Shown here: positions 6,148-15,241 of the stretch, piece after piece
How the letters are laid out: each line of letters starts with the position of its first letter
Position numbering within the stretch: position 1 is the first letter of the stretch
From: a virus
DNA length: 30,356 nt
Strand: one strand, 5' to 3'
Virus record (IMG/VR): IMGVR_UViG_3300031976_000952
Coordinates: 1 to 30,356 of that record
Program-made: the position numbers and the translations under genes
The notes under the pieces: generated by a model
The model's database searches: none
Seen by the model: only the letters and a program-made list of their open reading frames with translations
Told to the model about the DNA's origin: nothing

Positions 6148-8612
6148 TACAATTTCCCCATTTTTACACGCAGTACGCCATTTCTGTCATACACTTTAAT
6201 GCCATTACCGTCTTGCTGGATTCGGCCATCATCGGTGCTTGAATTGATTTCAAAGAATCCGTCTTTTGTTAATCGCCATCCTGACGTTTGATAAAGATAG
6301 TTCGATGATTTGGCGTCTTTTACTGTTAGGTTTTCTGTATCTACAAACTGAGCACCAAGTAATCCCGCTGTGATTTTGTCAGCTGAAATGCTTTCAATCA
6401 TTGCATTTTTAACTACCAAATTAACGATGCTAGCCGCATCCATAACAACCATGCGCTTAGTGGTGCCATCTGGTTGCAATACATCAGCAACGGCAAAATC
6501 CAACGCTTCGGCACCGGGCTTTGAAATGCTAAATTGATCAACATCGAAATGTGCGGCTGTATTTTGTCCGTCTGCGCTAAGTACGAAACCTGAAATTCGT
6601 TTTACACCAAGCGTATCGGTTTGAAATTTCACAGCCCAATTCGCTCGTAAACCATCAATGCTTTCAGCTTGAGTTTGTATGGTGGCAGACTGCTCGTTTA
6701 GGGTGGTTGTGAGTTGATTGATGTTGAGAGCGCGAGCCGATTTCTCGTCCGAAATCGCTTGGCTTAATTCTGTTTTAGTGGCAATAGAGGTACTTTTTTC
6801 TGTTTCGTATTCTGCTTTATGCACCTCAACGGTTTCTGCCAAAGACAATATGCTGTCAGAGAGCGTCCTTTGTGCCTGGGCTATCGATGCACTCGCAGCG
6901 CTTAACCCTGTTTTGTACTCTGATTCGATACGATCAAGGCGGCTAATTTGCACCCTGTCTGCGCTGGCCGATTGGTCAATATTTTTGAGCTGTTGAGCTT
7001 GAGCGTCAAAGCCTGCTTGTTTAAGGGCTGTTATCGCTTGAGATAGGCGCTTAATGCTAGTGCCATCTAATCCAGCCGCTATATCGCTCACTTCCGTTTG
7101 AGTCGCACGCGCATTAATGTCACTTTGCTGGCTCCGAAACTTAGCGTCAATGCTCCCAAATTGCGAAACAGAGCTGTTATAAATATCGTTTTTAGCTTGT
7201 GTAAGCTGGCTCACACTGGCTTTACTTGATAAGCCAGTGCTAGGGTTAGTTAATGACGTTGCGAGAGAATTTAGGCGCTCAGCCGTTGCAGTTTTGTCTG
7301 TAGAATATGATTGCTGCCAATCCGTAAAACTGGATTGAGATAAGTATGTGCTGCCTAACGATTGATATTGGCTTTCTAGCGTGTCTGTTCGAGTAGCTAG
7401 GGCATTAAGTGGTGTGACAACATTATCTGTCACATAAGTTGTTGTCGCCCAATTTGCTGTGTCTGACGCGCTTATCTTAGTGATTACTTGAGCTATAACA
7501 TCGTCATTTGTTGTAATGATGTTAATCGCTTCTTCTACAGCTGCATCCCTAGCAATGCCTAGATCATTTTCAAACTTCGCAGTTAGCGAAACAATAGACG
7601 ATGCTCGCGCCTCGCTTTCACTTGCTATCGCTTCATCAAGTCGAATTATTTGAGCATTAGAAGTGCTTTTTAACGTTTGATACGATGCCGACAGTTCTTG
7701 GTATTGCTGAATGCGTGATACTTCCTCGTTCGAAATACGAGCGAGTGCCTTTAGCTCTCTTGCATCATTACCTACGAGACTTTCAATAGATTGGAGCGCT
7801 TGGAATGATTTAATTCGCTCCTGTGATTCAAGAAGAATGCTGTTAGCTGTCTGTTCGGCTTCTTGCTGTATGTTTTCTATCCGCTCTTGTTTTTCTTGCG
7901 CAATGGCTTCTGAGCGATTCTGAACTTCATTTGAAACCGCAAGCACTCTGTCTGCAATTTCAGACTGAATTACGCCATCGATGGTGGGTATCTTTGCTAT
8001 TTCATCACGAAGGCCTTTTACCAGCTGGCTCGATGTAATTTTGTCATTCAGCGTTTCAAGAACTACTGATGGATCAAGATTGGTTGTCGCGCTAACGCCA
8101 TCCACAGCGTTGTAGTCAGACTTTTTACCAGCATGAGTAACAAAGCGAATCCAGTAGTAAAACGTCCTGCCTGGGTCAACAGCATCCACATAGTATCGAT
8201 AAGCGGGTCTGGCCCCTAAGTCTACAGCGGTAGAAAGGTTGTTTTCTGTGCTGCGCCATATTTCTGTATAGGCGTGATACGGATAGTTTGGCGCGTTCCA
8301 CGTCAAATAGACATTGGCCGTTGTTGGGTTAGCTTGCAGGTTTTCAGGATTTGGCGGGGCCGCAGTAACCAATTGATTGCCAGCCGGTGCGACAATACTC
8401 GCGTACTGCCCTTTACCTCGTTTTGACAAAAGAAACTCGGCCACGCCAGCATCGGTTAAGTCGCGGATCTTTACCGCTCTGTCTAATGGGTCGCCACGGT
8501 CGCCCTGATCAATTTGCATTTGCTCGCGAATGGCATTAAGTATTGTGTTGATGCCTGCAAGCTGGCCAGTAAAGCGAGCTGGCTCAATCTGTGGCCGATT
8601 TGGTTTAACCAT
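6147..8612 (-). CDS. Host-specificity J-like tail fibre (Fn3, coiled coil, DUF1983), 821 aa
   Basis: I choose the ATG at 8612 (MVKPNRPQ) because GGAG lies 7 nt upstream and the gene then overlaps the nozzle gene by 8 nt; an in-frame ATG at 8636 would add 8 residues without a clear ribosome site. After about 85 N-terminal residues comes a fibronectin type III-like domain (about 85-175: NVYLTWNAP, YTEIWRS, YYWIRFVT). A very long Ser/Gln/Ala/Glu-rich coiled coil follows (about 190-640). The C-terminal region (about 650-821: WAVKFQTD, ISGFVL, DKITAGLL, VKDAKSSNYLYQTSGW) matches the DUF1983 tail of lambda protein J-type host-specificity proteins. It should form a trimeric fibre with the binding tip at the C terminus. 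Such fibres are best known from siphoviruses, so its presence here suggests module exchange. Confidence 0.9.
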   Translation of the reverse strand: MVKPNRPQIEPARFTGQLAGINTILNAIREQMQIDQGDRGDPLDRAVKIRDLTDAGVAEFLLSKRGKGQYASIVAPAGNQLVTAAPPNPENLQANPTTANVYLTWNAPNYPYHAYTEIWRSTENNLSTAVDLGARPAYRYYVDAVDPGRTFYYWIRFVTHAGKKSDYNAVDGVSATTNLDPSVVLETLNDKITSSQLVKGLRDEIAKIPTIDGVIQSEIADRVLAVSNEVQNRSEAIAQEKQERIENIQQEAEQTANSILLESQERIKSFQALQSIESLVGNDARELKALARISNEEVSRIQQYQELSASYQTLKSTSNAQIIRLDEAIASESEARASSIVSLTAKFENDLGIARDAAVEEAINIITTNDDVIAQVITKISASDTANWATTTYVTDNVVTPLNALATRTDTLESQYQSLGSTYLSQSSFTDWQQSYSTDKTATAERLNSLATSLTNPSTGLSSKASVSQLTQAKNDIYNSSVSQFGSIDAKFRSQQSDINARATQTEVSDIAAGLDGTSIKRLSQAITALKQAGFDAQAQQLKNIDQSASADRVQISRLDRIESEYKTGLSAASASIAQAQRTLSDSILSLAETVEVHKAEYETEKSTSIATKTELSQAISDEKSARALNINQLTTTLNEQSATIQTQAESIDGLRANWAVKFQTDTLGVKRISGFVLSADGQNTAAHFDVDQFSISKPGAEALDFAVADVLQPDGTTKRMVVMDAASIVNLVVKNAMIESISADKITAGLLGAQFVDTENLTVKDAKSSNYLYQTSGWRLTKDGFFEINSSTDDGRIQQDGNGIKVYDRNGVLRVKMGKL

Positions 8613-10200
8613 TAACAGACTCCATATCATTGCCAAGCATGACTTGCTTTACTGAGTTAGTCCCGCGAAGCTCGACCTCCACAAAGCGCGCTCGTCGCCC
8701 TGCAGGAAAACGAAACGGCTGATCATCCACATAGGTCATCACGGTTTCTTCACCGTCGTAAATAATTGAAATATCAGCAGGATAAGATTCAGCCACAACG
8801 CGACAAACGCTGTATGGCATTAAATTAGGTAGTTGAAATTGTGCCGAGCGCCACGTATAGCTAACAGGCTCACCATGTTGAAAGGAAAGAATATCGCCAT
8901 CTTTGAGTAGATAAAGCGTGTCAGTCGCCAAATCGTTAAAGCCCGAATCAACGTAAAAATCTAACTCAGTTAACGCGCCCGTCTTTGCTGACGGATCTAA
9001 AATATAGCCGCCCTGCTTTCCCCCGTTGTCATAGAAGAATATGTATTTTTCGTCATGGTAATAAGCATGAATGCTTTCAGGCTTTAGCGCCTGCCATTGA
9101 TCACGAGAAAACAGGTCATCACTGATTAACTGAACACCTGAAGCACTTCCTTGCGCCAAACCATCAGGAGACGCATAAATGACGGCATTACCGACATCAA
9201 CCAAACTACGCTTACTAACACAAGATTGGTTGCTGTCCATTTGTTTCAGCTCAATAGATTTAGGTGTCGTACCTAATGCCAAGTAAGGCCTGCCTGTTGT
9301 CACAACCAGCAAACCATAACCAATAGAAGCAATACCAACGATTGGATTTTCAGTAGTGGGCCTATACTCATTCGGCCAAGCATAAGGTAAGAATGGCTCG
9401 GAAAAACACAGCTGGTTGTCATTAAAACCAGCCAGTACACCGTTGGGCATAACAGTCAGCCCTATTAGGTCATCAGGCGGCAAGTCATAGTCGTAAGTTG
9501 ATAGAGCTTCGCCAAGCGCTAACGATGCTGTTGTATCGGCATAACTTGCAACCGACAAGCTTAGCTCTGTTAAAAAATGAAGTTGTGGCGATGCTGTTGT
9601 GCCGCGATAGATCCGCTTTCTTGTGATGTTGTAGTTGCCCGGTGTCGATGTGGGTATATTTGATAGAGTACATCCCTGCTCAGTGCCTAATTCAATGGTC
9701 ACAGGCAACGATGGCGCGCCTTCGTACCCCTCTTCGGTCACAAATGTGACGACATAAACACGGTTCTCACGTTCGAATGCCGTTTCCGGCGCTGCACCTG
9801 TTATATTGCCTGCGGTTATTTGACCGCTTGGCGCAGGAACGCCCAAAGAAAACGAGGCACTTGGATATGGCGCGCTTGCCGTCGCAATGCTTGACGTGGT
9901 GCGCTTTGGCTTCACACCATCCGTCCAATACATTTCACTACGTGCCGAGCCAAATATCTGAGACGGCACCATATCGACGTGAGTGCTGAACTCAAACCAA
10001 TAGGCTGTTTCACCTGGCTGATAACGTGCAATAGACTGAACATTGTTAAGCTGTGTCGACGCAACGAACGCATTGCCTTTCATTGCTTCAAGCTGGCCTC
10101 TTTCGAGTTGTGCGTTCTTAGCGACTTGGGCTAAAGGGGCTAATTTGTGAGGTGCAACAACGGGCGCTATGCCCGCAAAATCTGTGATTCTTAGGGTCAT
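8605..10200 (-). CDS. Tail nozzle-like beta-propeller protein, 531 aa
   Basis: The ATG at 10200 is followed by MTLRITDFAGIAPVVAPHKL; only a weak GGA lies about 9 nt upstream. The protein is beta-rich, with repeated short strands and Gly/Asp turns. Phrases such as PNGVLAGFNDNQLCFSEPFLPYAWP and YASPDGLAQ are typical of the 'nozzle' proteins that cap the tail of short-tailed phages (the T7 gp12/SU10-type tail tube end). The opening 'itdfaGiaP' phrase, in which DNA-exit components bind, is common to these proteins. It lies between fibre-associated genes and the J-like fibre, which overlaps it. It is assigned by pattern and gene order, with good but not complete confidence. Confidence 0.8.
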   Translation of the reverse strand: MTLRITDFAGIAPVVAPHKLAPLAQVAKNAQLERGQLEAMKGNAFVASTQLNNVQSIARYQPGETAYWFEFSTHVDMVPSQIFGSARSEMYWTDGVKPKRTTSSIATASAPYPSASFSLGVPAPSGQITAGNITGAAPETAFERENRVYVVTFVTEEGYEGAPSLPVTIELGTEQGCTLSNIPTSTPGNYNITRKRIYRGTTASPQLHFLTELSLSVASYADTTASLALGEALSTYDYDLPPDDLIGLTVMPNGVLAGFNDNQLCFSEPFLPYAWPNEYRPTTENPIVGIASIGYGLLVVTTGRPYLALGTTPKSIELKQMDSNQSCVSKRSLVDVGNAVIYASPDGLAQGSASGVQLISDDLFSRDQWQALKPESIHAYYHDEKYIFFYDNGGKQGGYILDPSAKTGALTELDFYVDSGFNDLATDTLYLLKDGDILSFQHGEPVSYTWRSAQFQLPNLMPYSVCRVVAESYPADISIIYDGEETVMTYVDDQPFRFPAGRRARFVEVELRGTNSVKQVMLGNDMESVNG

Positions 10201-10216
10201 TAGCGTATTCCGTTAA

Positions 10217-10375
10217 TTATTTGCCGTACTCATCGCACCAAACGGGTGTAATCAGTTCACCAGTACCGTGCGGCTCTGTTACATAGCATATAGGTCGCTG
10301 CGGTGGTGGCTCTGGGGTGAGCATAGTGTTAACTCCCCACGAGATAAAAGAGCCTAGTATTAGAATTTCAAGCAT
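10217..10375 (-). CDS. Small membrane-like protein, 52 aa
   Basis: This short frame starts at ATG 10375 with a perfect AGGAGG 4 nt upstream and ends at TAA 10217, 16 nt before the nozzle gene. Residues 2-20 (LEILILGSFISWGVNTML) are hydrophobic enough for one membrane segment. A proline run (PEPPPQRP) and a short polar tail with two Cys follow (CYVTEPHGTGELITPVWCDEYGK). The terminator just upstream separates it from the preceding gene. I do not recognise the family. The excellent ribosome site and placement argue that it is translated. Confidence 0.7.
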   Translation of the reverse strand: MLEILILGSFISWGVNTMLTPEPPPQRPICYVTEPHGTGELITPVWCDEYGK

Positions 10376-10398
10376 GTAGCCTCCTGTTTTTTTGGCAC

Positions 10399-10417
10399 AA
10401 AAAAACCGCTTTCGCGG
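10399..10417 (-). terminator. Rho-independent terminator
   Basis: On the minus strand, CCGC/GCGG closes a GAAA tetraloop (10417-10406), then seven T. It lies between the 177-residue gene and the small 52-residue gene. The flank after the T-run (GTGCC, then A-rich in the minus sense) resembles the flank of the terminator at 4397-4419. Confidence 0.7.
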
Positions 10418-10498
10418 ACAGTATCACTTCTAGTATGTTTTATTCCGACTTTAAAAATGGACCATGGAATTGCTCTTTACGATCAAATATCTGCAAGA

Positions 10499-11032
10499 TT
10501 AGGCAGTAAAGTCTATGACTGATTGAGGTGTGGCATCAACAACCGCTTGTGATTCAGCTCTTTCTATCTTGTCTTGAGTTATAAGTGGGTTCTCAATAGT
10601 TTCTACCGTCGAAGCTGCATTCATATCGTCCGTGTAAATAGCCACTTCCACAGTTGATTCCAAAGGCTCAATAGCGGTAACCACCACCACTTCCTCCATA
10701 ACGTCCTCCATTTCCATTGTGGTTTCGTTGAGGGTTTGCTCACCCGTAGGTCGCAACTCTTTAATCTCTTCTCTACCGGATGCCAGAGTGTGCTGCGAAA
10801 GGCGCTGTTTAGCTTTTTTATAGGCAGCTAGCTGAATATTAAAGAAATTGTTAGCACGGTTAACATCCGTATCTGACTCAACTTCCGCCATATAGGTTTC
10901 AAAAGCCGGATTATCCTTACGTATGGATCGTTCACGCTGCCAATCTGTAAAAGTATTATTTACATAAGCTTGTGTCCGCTTTAACAATTGCCCCTCTGTT
11001 AGTGGCACATCACCTTTTTTTACAAATATCAT
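10499..11032 (-). CDS. Hypothetical tail/fibre-associated protein, 177 aa
   Basis: The ATG at 11032 forms a 4-nt ATGA overlap with the stop of the upstream gene. The N-terminal 75 residues are helical and basic (GQLLKRTQAYVNNTFTDWQR, AAYKKAKQRLSQHTL). The rest is acidic and rich in Thr/Val/Glu (about 95-177) and probably extended. The length, a charged helix followed by an acidic tail, and placement right after fibre genes recall fibre-assembly chaperones, but no known motif is seen. Function unknown. Confidence 0.75.
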   Translation of the reverse strand: MIFVKKGDVPLTEGQLLKRTQAYVNNTFTDWQRERSIRKDNPAFETYMAEVESDTDVNRANNFFNIQLAAYKKAKQRLSQHTLASGREEIKELRPTGEQTLNETTMEMEDVMEEVVVVTAIEPLESTVEVAIYTDDMNAASTVETIENPLITQDKIERAESQAVVDATPQSVIDFTA

Positions 11033-11322
11033 GCGTAGACTCCTATGACACCAATATCGTTTAAATCTGTCGGTGCTACGTTAAATGTTATTTTGTATAC
11101 TCCTTGGACTGAAGAGACTGTGTACTCGTCTCCGTTGCCTTCCTTTTGTAGTGATCCCGCATTGAACACATGCAATGGCTTCCATCCTGCAGGTAGTTCA
11201 AAATGAACGGCAGAACCGTCACCCACAAACCAAAACTGTTGCTGCGTATACCGGATAGGATTTTTTAGACTGGCCAAAGCCTCTCGGAGGTTAATGGCAG
11301 GCTTGCTCGCTCTTATACCCAT
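11029..11322 (-). CDS. Small beta-rich fibre-associated protein, 97 aa
   Basis: The ATG at 11322 follows the fibre gene's stop by one base, with GGAG about 8 nt upstream, and the gene ends in an ATGA overlap with the next. After a helical N terminus (LREALASLKNP) there are strands with aromatic residues (QQFWFVGDG, HFELPAGWKPLHVF, YTVSSVQGVYKITF). This looks like a compact beta-sandwich of the kind used as a fibre attachment or accessory module. I do not recognise a named family. Confidence 0.75.
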   Translation of the reverse strand: MGIRASKPAINLREALASLKNPIRYTQQQFWFVGDGSAVHFELPAGWKPLHVFNAGSLQKEGNGDEYTVSSVQGVYKITFNVAPTDLNDIGVIGVYA

Positions 11323-11323
11323 T

Positions 11324-14194
11324 TTACTGCTCCACTATAAAACCATTTGATGCTGAAATCGCTGTTGTTACAGCGGCCGTTGTATTGCTAACTCTACGTA
11401 AGCCACTAAAATCCGAACGTCCTGAGCTTGTTCCTACATGAAGTAATTTAGTGTCGTCGTCATAGGCTAAAGCAGTGACCGCATCTGAAGTACCATAAAG
11501 AGTCGCCTTAGCACTCTCTTGGAATAGCACCTTTTCGTCTTCGTAGATTTTCTTGATTTGAGCGTCAGTTGGGGCGGTTGCTGATATCCTAGCTAGAGCT
11601 AGTGGGCTAGATGAAAAATACACTCCATTAATAGAACCTCCTCCAATATCTATGGCAGTATTAGTGAAGGGTAAACCTCCAATATGGTTTGTTGCCTGTC
11701 CTTTAAATTCACCATCGACATATATGCGAGGTTTATATCCATTAGGAACTGCAGGATCTATAACCCAATTAATTACCAAAAAGCTCCATTTACCATCCTG
11801 TAATATGTAGTTAGATAAGTAGTCACTTCCCCATGATGCAGCCCCCACATTCCCATTAAATATGTACATACCTCTGAATGCAGATATTGAATCCGCATCA
11901 CCTGTTGACATAGGCATTTGTGAATAATTACCTGCTGTATATTTAATCCAGCACATCATAGAAAATTCAATACCATTCAGGTCGATAGCATCTTTAGGGA
12001 CTTTTAGATAGTTAGATTTTGACCATCCACTGTAAGCAACTAGATCTGTACCTGTTGCTACAGGAGTTTTATTGATAGTGCCAAATACTTGTAGGCCTTT
12101 GCTATTAACGCTGCGGTCTGGCTCCGATAATCGTACTGACCAACCGCCGATTGTTACTGTACTATCTAACGTATTACCGAATTTAACTATATTTATATTG
12201 GTATCGGTCTGCGTGGCAATGAATGAGAATGTATGAGTGCCTACTATAGATAAGTCACCCAAACTACTTGTAAGATAGTTCGGCGAGATGTGTATACCCC
12301 AAGTTTGATTGGGGCCGCTAGTAGAAATCAGATCAACACTAATAATATACGTTTTACCGATCTCTGTATTTGCAATGAAATAATGATCTGCGTAATAGTT
12401 TGAACCATCTGAGGCAGTTAAAACCAATGCGCCATCTATAATTGATGACTGACCACCTCCTGAATCGACAATATAACTAACGTCATTGCTGGCAAAAGCC
12501 GGGTCAGGCATAAACTCAATCCCAACAGTTGGTGTCACGTCAGTATCAGACAATGCGGCTAGTTTGGTGTCACCATACATCCATCCTGTGTTGTATTTAG
12601 AAGTGATTATTGCCTTATATGCGTTTGGATTAATCTCTCCAACAACCCCTTCGCCTGGTGTGGACTCATAACTGTGTTTGATTAATCCAAGCACCTCCTG
12701 ACCCAGTATAAATCCGTCACTATCTACATCTAAGGCTATAGGTCTAAATGGCTCATTAAACTGGCATGAGGTAGACCATGATGAATCACGAATGAAATGT
12801 TCACATGGGGTTGAGTAACCCTGATCTGAGCTAGGTATCTTGTAAATGTGTACTGCATCGCCTGCACCAGCTTTCCAGCAACTAACTATTTCATCATATT
12901 CATTAAATGTCACAAGGCTGACTGGGTATCCCGTGATATCAACAACACTCCCATCATCCTTAATAACACTCACACCGTTATCTGTGGCTACAGCAATTGT
13001 AGCAATTGGCAAACCTGTAGCGGAGTCAATTGGGGCGCTGGGGAGAACTGTCATTGCTACATCGTTGACTTGAGCGTTGGCTATAGTGTATCTATCGTCA
13101 TCGCTTCCTAAAGCGTAACCGTAGCTATTTCTATCAGCAATACCCGAACCTGAAAATTTGCTGTATATCCCGTTTACGCTGTAATGATATGCAGTATCTT
13201 GGACGAACTTTATCTCAAACAAACCATCCCAAATACCTGAGCTTATACTACCTTTCGTACCAACCGCTAACACACCATTTAACATAGTCAAACATGCAGC
13301 ATGACTGCCACCATCCCCTGTGCCGATCATACGGTAAGTAGCTCTCTCGTCATAGTTGTCAAACACCATCCAGATAGGTAGATCAGGATCATCACCATCA
13401 TAGATAGTAATGTCATAATTCGGGTAGGAACTTGCAACAATCACAGCCACAGAGGGGAACTCTTTACGACTTCCTCTCTTAGAAGTGTTTAATGTTTCGT
13501 TATACCAGCTTGTATACTGTGTACGCTTACGCCATGCACCACCATCTGAATCTTTGCTAGTGTCGTAGACAAATACGTCGACGGCTGTTCCTGAAATTTC
13601 TTTGTCGATTGCGTTATATACGTCAGATAGGTCTGCTTTTTTTGCCTCGTAATCAGCAGCTAAGCCCGATTTTGTTTGCAAATAATCTGATTCGAGTGCT
13701 GCTTTATTTGCGATATACTCGGATTCAAAGTTATTTATATTCTCCGCTGCACTTTGATTTATCAACTCTAAAGAATCACTCATCATTTTTAGAGTTTTAA
13801 TGCTTACGGGTTCGGAATTTTCATCTAGTGGCTGGAATGAAACAGGGGTTGAACCTTCAACGAATTGTCGAAAGCCGGCCATTGTGCTGTTTAGTAAATT
13901 AGAGGCGTTCTGAAAAATGCCAACGACATCGTTGAACTGAGAGCCGGTTGGCTTGACCACCATTTCTATGCTGGTCGCTGTTACTCCGGTATACGGGCGA
14001 ACAAGATAAAGATGCGAGTAAGGGTTGTTTGAGCCATCGTGCATGACAGCGGTACCGTAGCTCACCTCTAAGTTGCCAGTGCCGTTAATAATCGCTTCAA
14101 ACCCTGCTGGCAATTCGCTGGCGGGAACAGCACCATAAACTTTAATCTGATTACTGTTTTGCGTTACATCAACGGTAAATGTAGGCCAAGCCAT
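11324..14194 (-). CDS. Large tail fibre with LamG-like lectin domain, 956 aa
   Basis: The ATG at 14194 lies 3 nt after the adaptor gene stop, with GAGGGG upstream. Residues 1-120 form a beta-rich head-proximal domain (MAWPTFTVDVTQNSNQIKVYG). Residues about 135-195 are a coiled coil with a repeated ESDY/ADYE pattern. About 200-530 is beta-rich with recurring Asp/Gly turns, possibly a beta-propeller (VAVIVASSYPNYDITIYDG, VGTKGSISSGIWDG). About 550-680 looks like a jelly-roll carbohydrate-binding module. About 700-870 carries LamG/concanavalin-A-like phrases (FSMMCWIKYTAG, WSFLVINWV, PRIYVDGEFKG). It most likely binds a surface polysaccharide. No polysaccharidase catalytic signature is clear. 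It is read as the main receptor-binding fibre. Confidence 0.85.
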   Translation of the reverse strand: MAWPTFTVDVTQNSNQIKVYGAVPASELPAGFEAIINGTGNLEVSYGTAVMHDGSNNPYSHLYLVRPYTGVTATSIEMVVKPTGSQFNDVVGIFQNASNLLNSTMAGFRQFVEGSTPVSFQPLDENSEPVSIKTLKMMSDSLELINQSAAENINNFESEYIANKAALESDYLQTKSGLAADYEAKKADLSDVYNAIDKEISGTAVDVFVYDTSKDSDGGAWRKRTQYTSWYNETLNTSKRGSRKEFPSVAVIVASSYPNYDITIYDGDDPDLPIWMVFDNYDERATYRMIGTGDGGSHAACLTMLNGVLAVGTKGSISSGIWDGLFEIKFVQDTAYHYSVNGIYSKFSGSGIADRNSYGYALGSDDDRYTIANAQVNDVAMTVLPSAPIDSATGLPIATIAVATDNGVSVIKDDGSVVDITGYPVSLVTFNEYDEIVSCWKAGAGDAVHIYKIPSSDQGYSTPCEHFIRDSSWSTSCQFNEPFRPIALDVDSDGFILGQEVLGLIKHSYESTPGEGVVGEINPNAYKAIITSKYNTGWMYGDTKLAALSDTDVTPTVGIEFMPDPAFASNDVSYIVDSGGGQSSIIDGALVLTASDGSNYYADHYFIANTEIGKTYIISVDLISTSGPNQTWGIHISPNYLTSSLGDLSIVGTHTFSFIATQTDTNINIVKFGNTLDSTVTIGGWSVRLSEPDRSVNSKGLQVFGTINKTPVATGTDLVAYSGWSKSNYLKVPKDAIDLNGIEFSMMCWIKYTAGNYSQMPMSTGDADSISAFRGMYIFNGNVGAASWGSDYLSNYILQDGKWSFLVINWVIDPAVPNGYKPRIYVDGEFKGQATNHIGGLPFTNTAIDIGGGSINGVYFSSSPLALARISATAPTDAQIKKIYEDEKVLFQESAKATLYGTSDAVTALAYDDDTKLLHVGTSSGRSDFSGLRRVSNTTAAVTTAISASNGFIVEQ

Positions 14195-14197
14195 GGT

Positions 14198-14866
14198 TTA
14201 AGCCCCCTCTTTCATCATTGCGTCGGCTTGCAGCTTTACGCCTAGCGCGTTGCCGTATTTCTGGTAATGTACGCCAGCTCTATTGGCATTTGCTGCGCTA
14301 CCAAGGTCTTTGCTGTATGCGCGTGACAGCATGAAATCGATAATCGCATTAGCATAGGTATCGTCGAGCGGTATCGTCGTTTCATCCGATCCATCTTTGA
14401 TCTGAGTTTCAGGAATGATTATTTCAGCTGGGCAAGTGGAGTAAACAATTTCAACTTGATGGGCTGCGGGGCCATTGTTTGTGGGGCGCGGGTATAGGTA
14501 AAAGGTTTTCGGGTCGCGGTCGTCGTAAACAAAGTGCTCTACTGATGTGCTTGGCTGGCTCTGGTGCCAGTCGGGGCGCGTCGCGTCGAGCGTGGATCGA
14601 TCGATGCGAGTTACAACCTTGCCGCCATTGTTGCGGACGACCTCAATTAGTCTGAGTGCATCACCTGGTAGAGTCTGCTTGCTACTGTCTGGCGTACAAT
14701 CGAAAAAAGTATTCTTTGCGCCTGCGTCCGGTCGATGCAAAACAATGTCTTTGATCGCGTCGTTAAAGTGCTCTAATAGCTCTTTTTCCGTCCACACGAT
14801 GCCTGTTACGTCATTTACGGAGCGCTGCACGCGCTTAATGATGCTTACAACTTTTGTGGTTGACAT
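14198..14866 (-). CDS. Head-tail adaptor protein (DUF6682/SU10-adaptor type), 222 aa
   Basis: The ATG at 14866 has AGGAA about 5 nt upstream. The protein opens with a helical region (VSIIKRVQRSVNDVTGIVWTEKELLEHFNDAIKDIVLHRPDA), then strands with DRDPKTFYLYPRP and HQVEIVYSTCPAEI, then a helical end with DDTYANAIIDFMLSRAYSKD. This is the pattern of phage adaptor proteins that bind below the portal and carry the tail in SU10-like podoviruses. Its place after the capsid-proximal small genes and before the fibre and nozzle genes agrees. Function by family resemblance. Confidence 0.85.
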   Translation of the reverse strand: MSTTKVVSIIKRVQRSVNDVTGIVWTEKELLEHFNDAIKDIVLHRPDAGAKNTFFDCTPDSSKQTLPGDALRLIEVVRNNGGKVVTRIDRSTLDATRPDWHQSQPSTSVEHFVYDDRDPKTFYLYPRPTNNGPAAHQVEIVYSTCPAEIIIPETQIKDGSDETTIPLDDTYANAIIDFMLSRAYSKDLGSAANANRAGVHYQKYGNALGVKLQADAMMKEGA

Positions 14867-14878
14867 GGTGATTCCTGC

Positions 14879-15241
14879 CTAGAAGCCGAACGGCTTAGAT
14901 TGAACGATTATAGGTTTGGTTTTATCACCAATGAGAAAATCCGCTTTTGCTTCTGCTTTTGCTTCAACAAATTTGTTTTGGTGATAGTCGACAAGGTGGG
15001 TCTGTGTCCAAGGCTTACTTGGCATTGCAAACAGACGAGCCTTCACACCATGAGCAATCCCTTCGATGTACTCCAAAAGCTCGTCTGGTACTTCGTTGGC
15101 ACTTAGTGCTGGCGGCTCCGCAATCATTGTCTCTTTACAGAACTCAATAGCGACGTGGATTAACTGACGATCAATAAAGAGCGTCGGACACTGCTGCACA
15201 TCAGGCGCAATATCAATGCGGAACTCAGCCAGCGCAGCCAT
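14879..15241 (-). CDS. Small head/connector-associated protein, 120 aa
   Basis: The ATG at 15241 directly abuts the stop of the upstream gene. The protein has a mixed alpha/beta look: IAPDVQQCPTLFIDRQLIHVAIEFCKET at the start, then a long helix with LLEYIEGIAHGVKARLF, then EAKAEAKADFLIG near the end. Genes of this size between capsid and adaptor in podoviruses often encode connector or head-completion proteins. I do not recognise a named family. Confidence 0.8.
   Translation of the reverse strand: MAALAEFRIDIAPDVQQCPTLFIDRQLIHVAIEFCKETMIAEPPALSANEVPDELLEYIEGIAHGVKARLFAMPSKPWTQTHLVDYHQNKFVEAKAEAKADFLIGDKTKPIIVQSKPFGF

Noticed and set aside
10421-10498. Third copy of the late-promoter element near 10.45 kb
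   Set aside because: TTGCAG, TTGATC and CCATGG occur on the minus strand but the spacing differs and there is no -10; not comparable to the two real copies.
12486-13111. Plus-strand frames inside the lectin fibre gene
   Set aside because: Short, overlapping, antisense to a strongly supported gene and without protein features.
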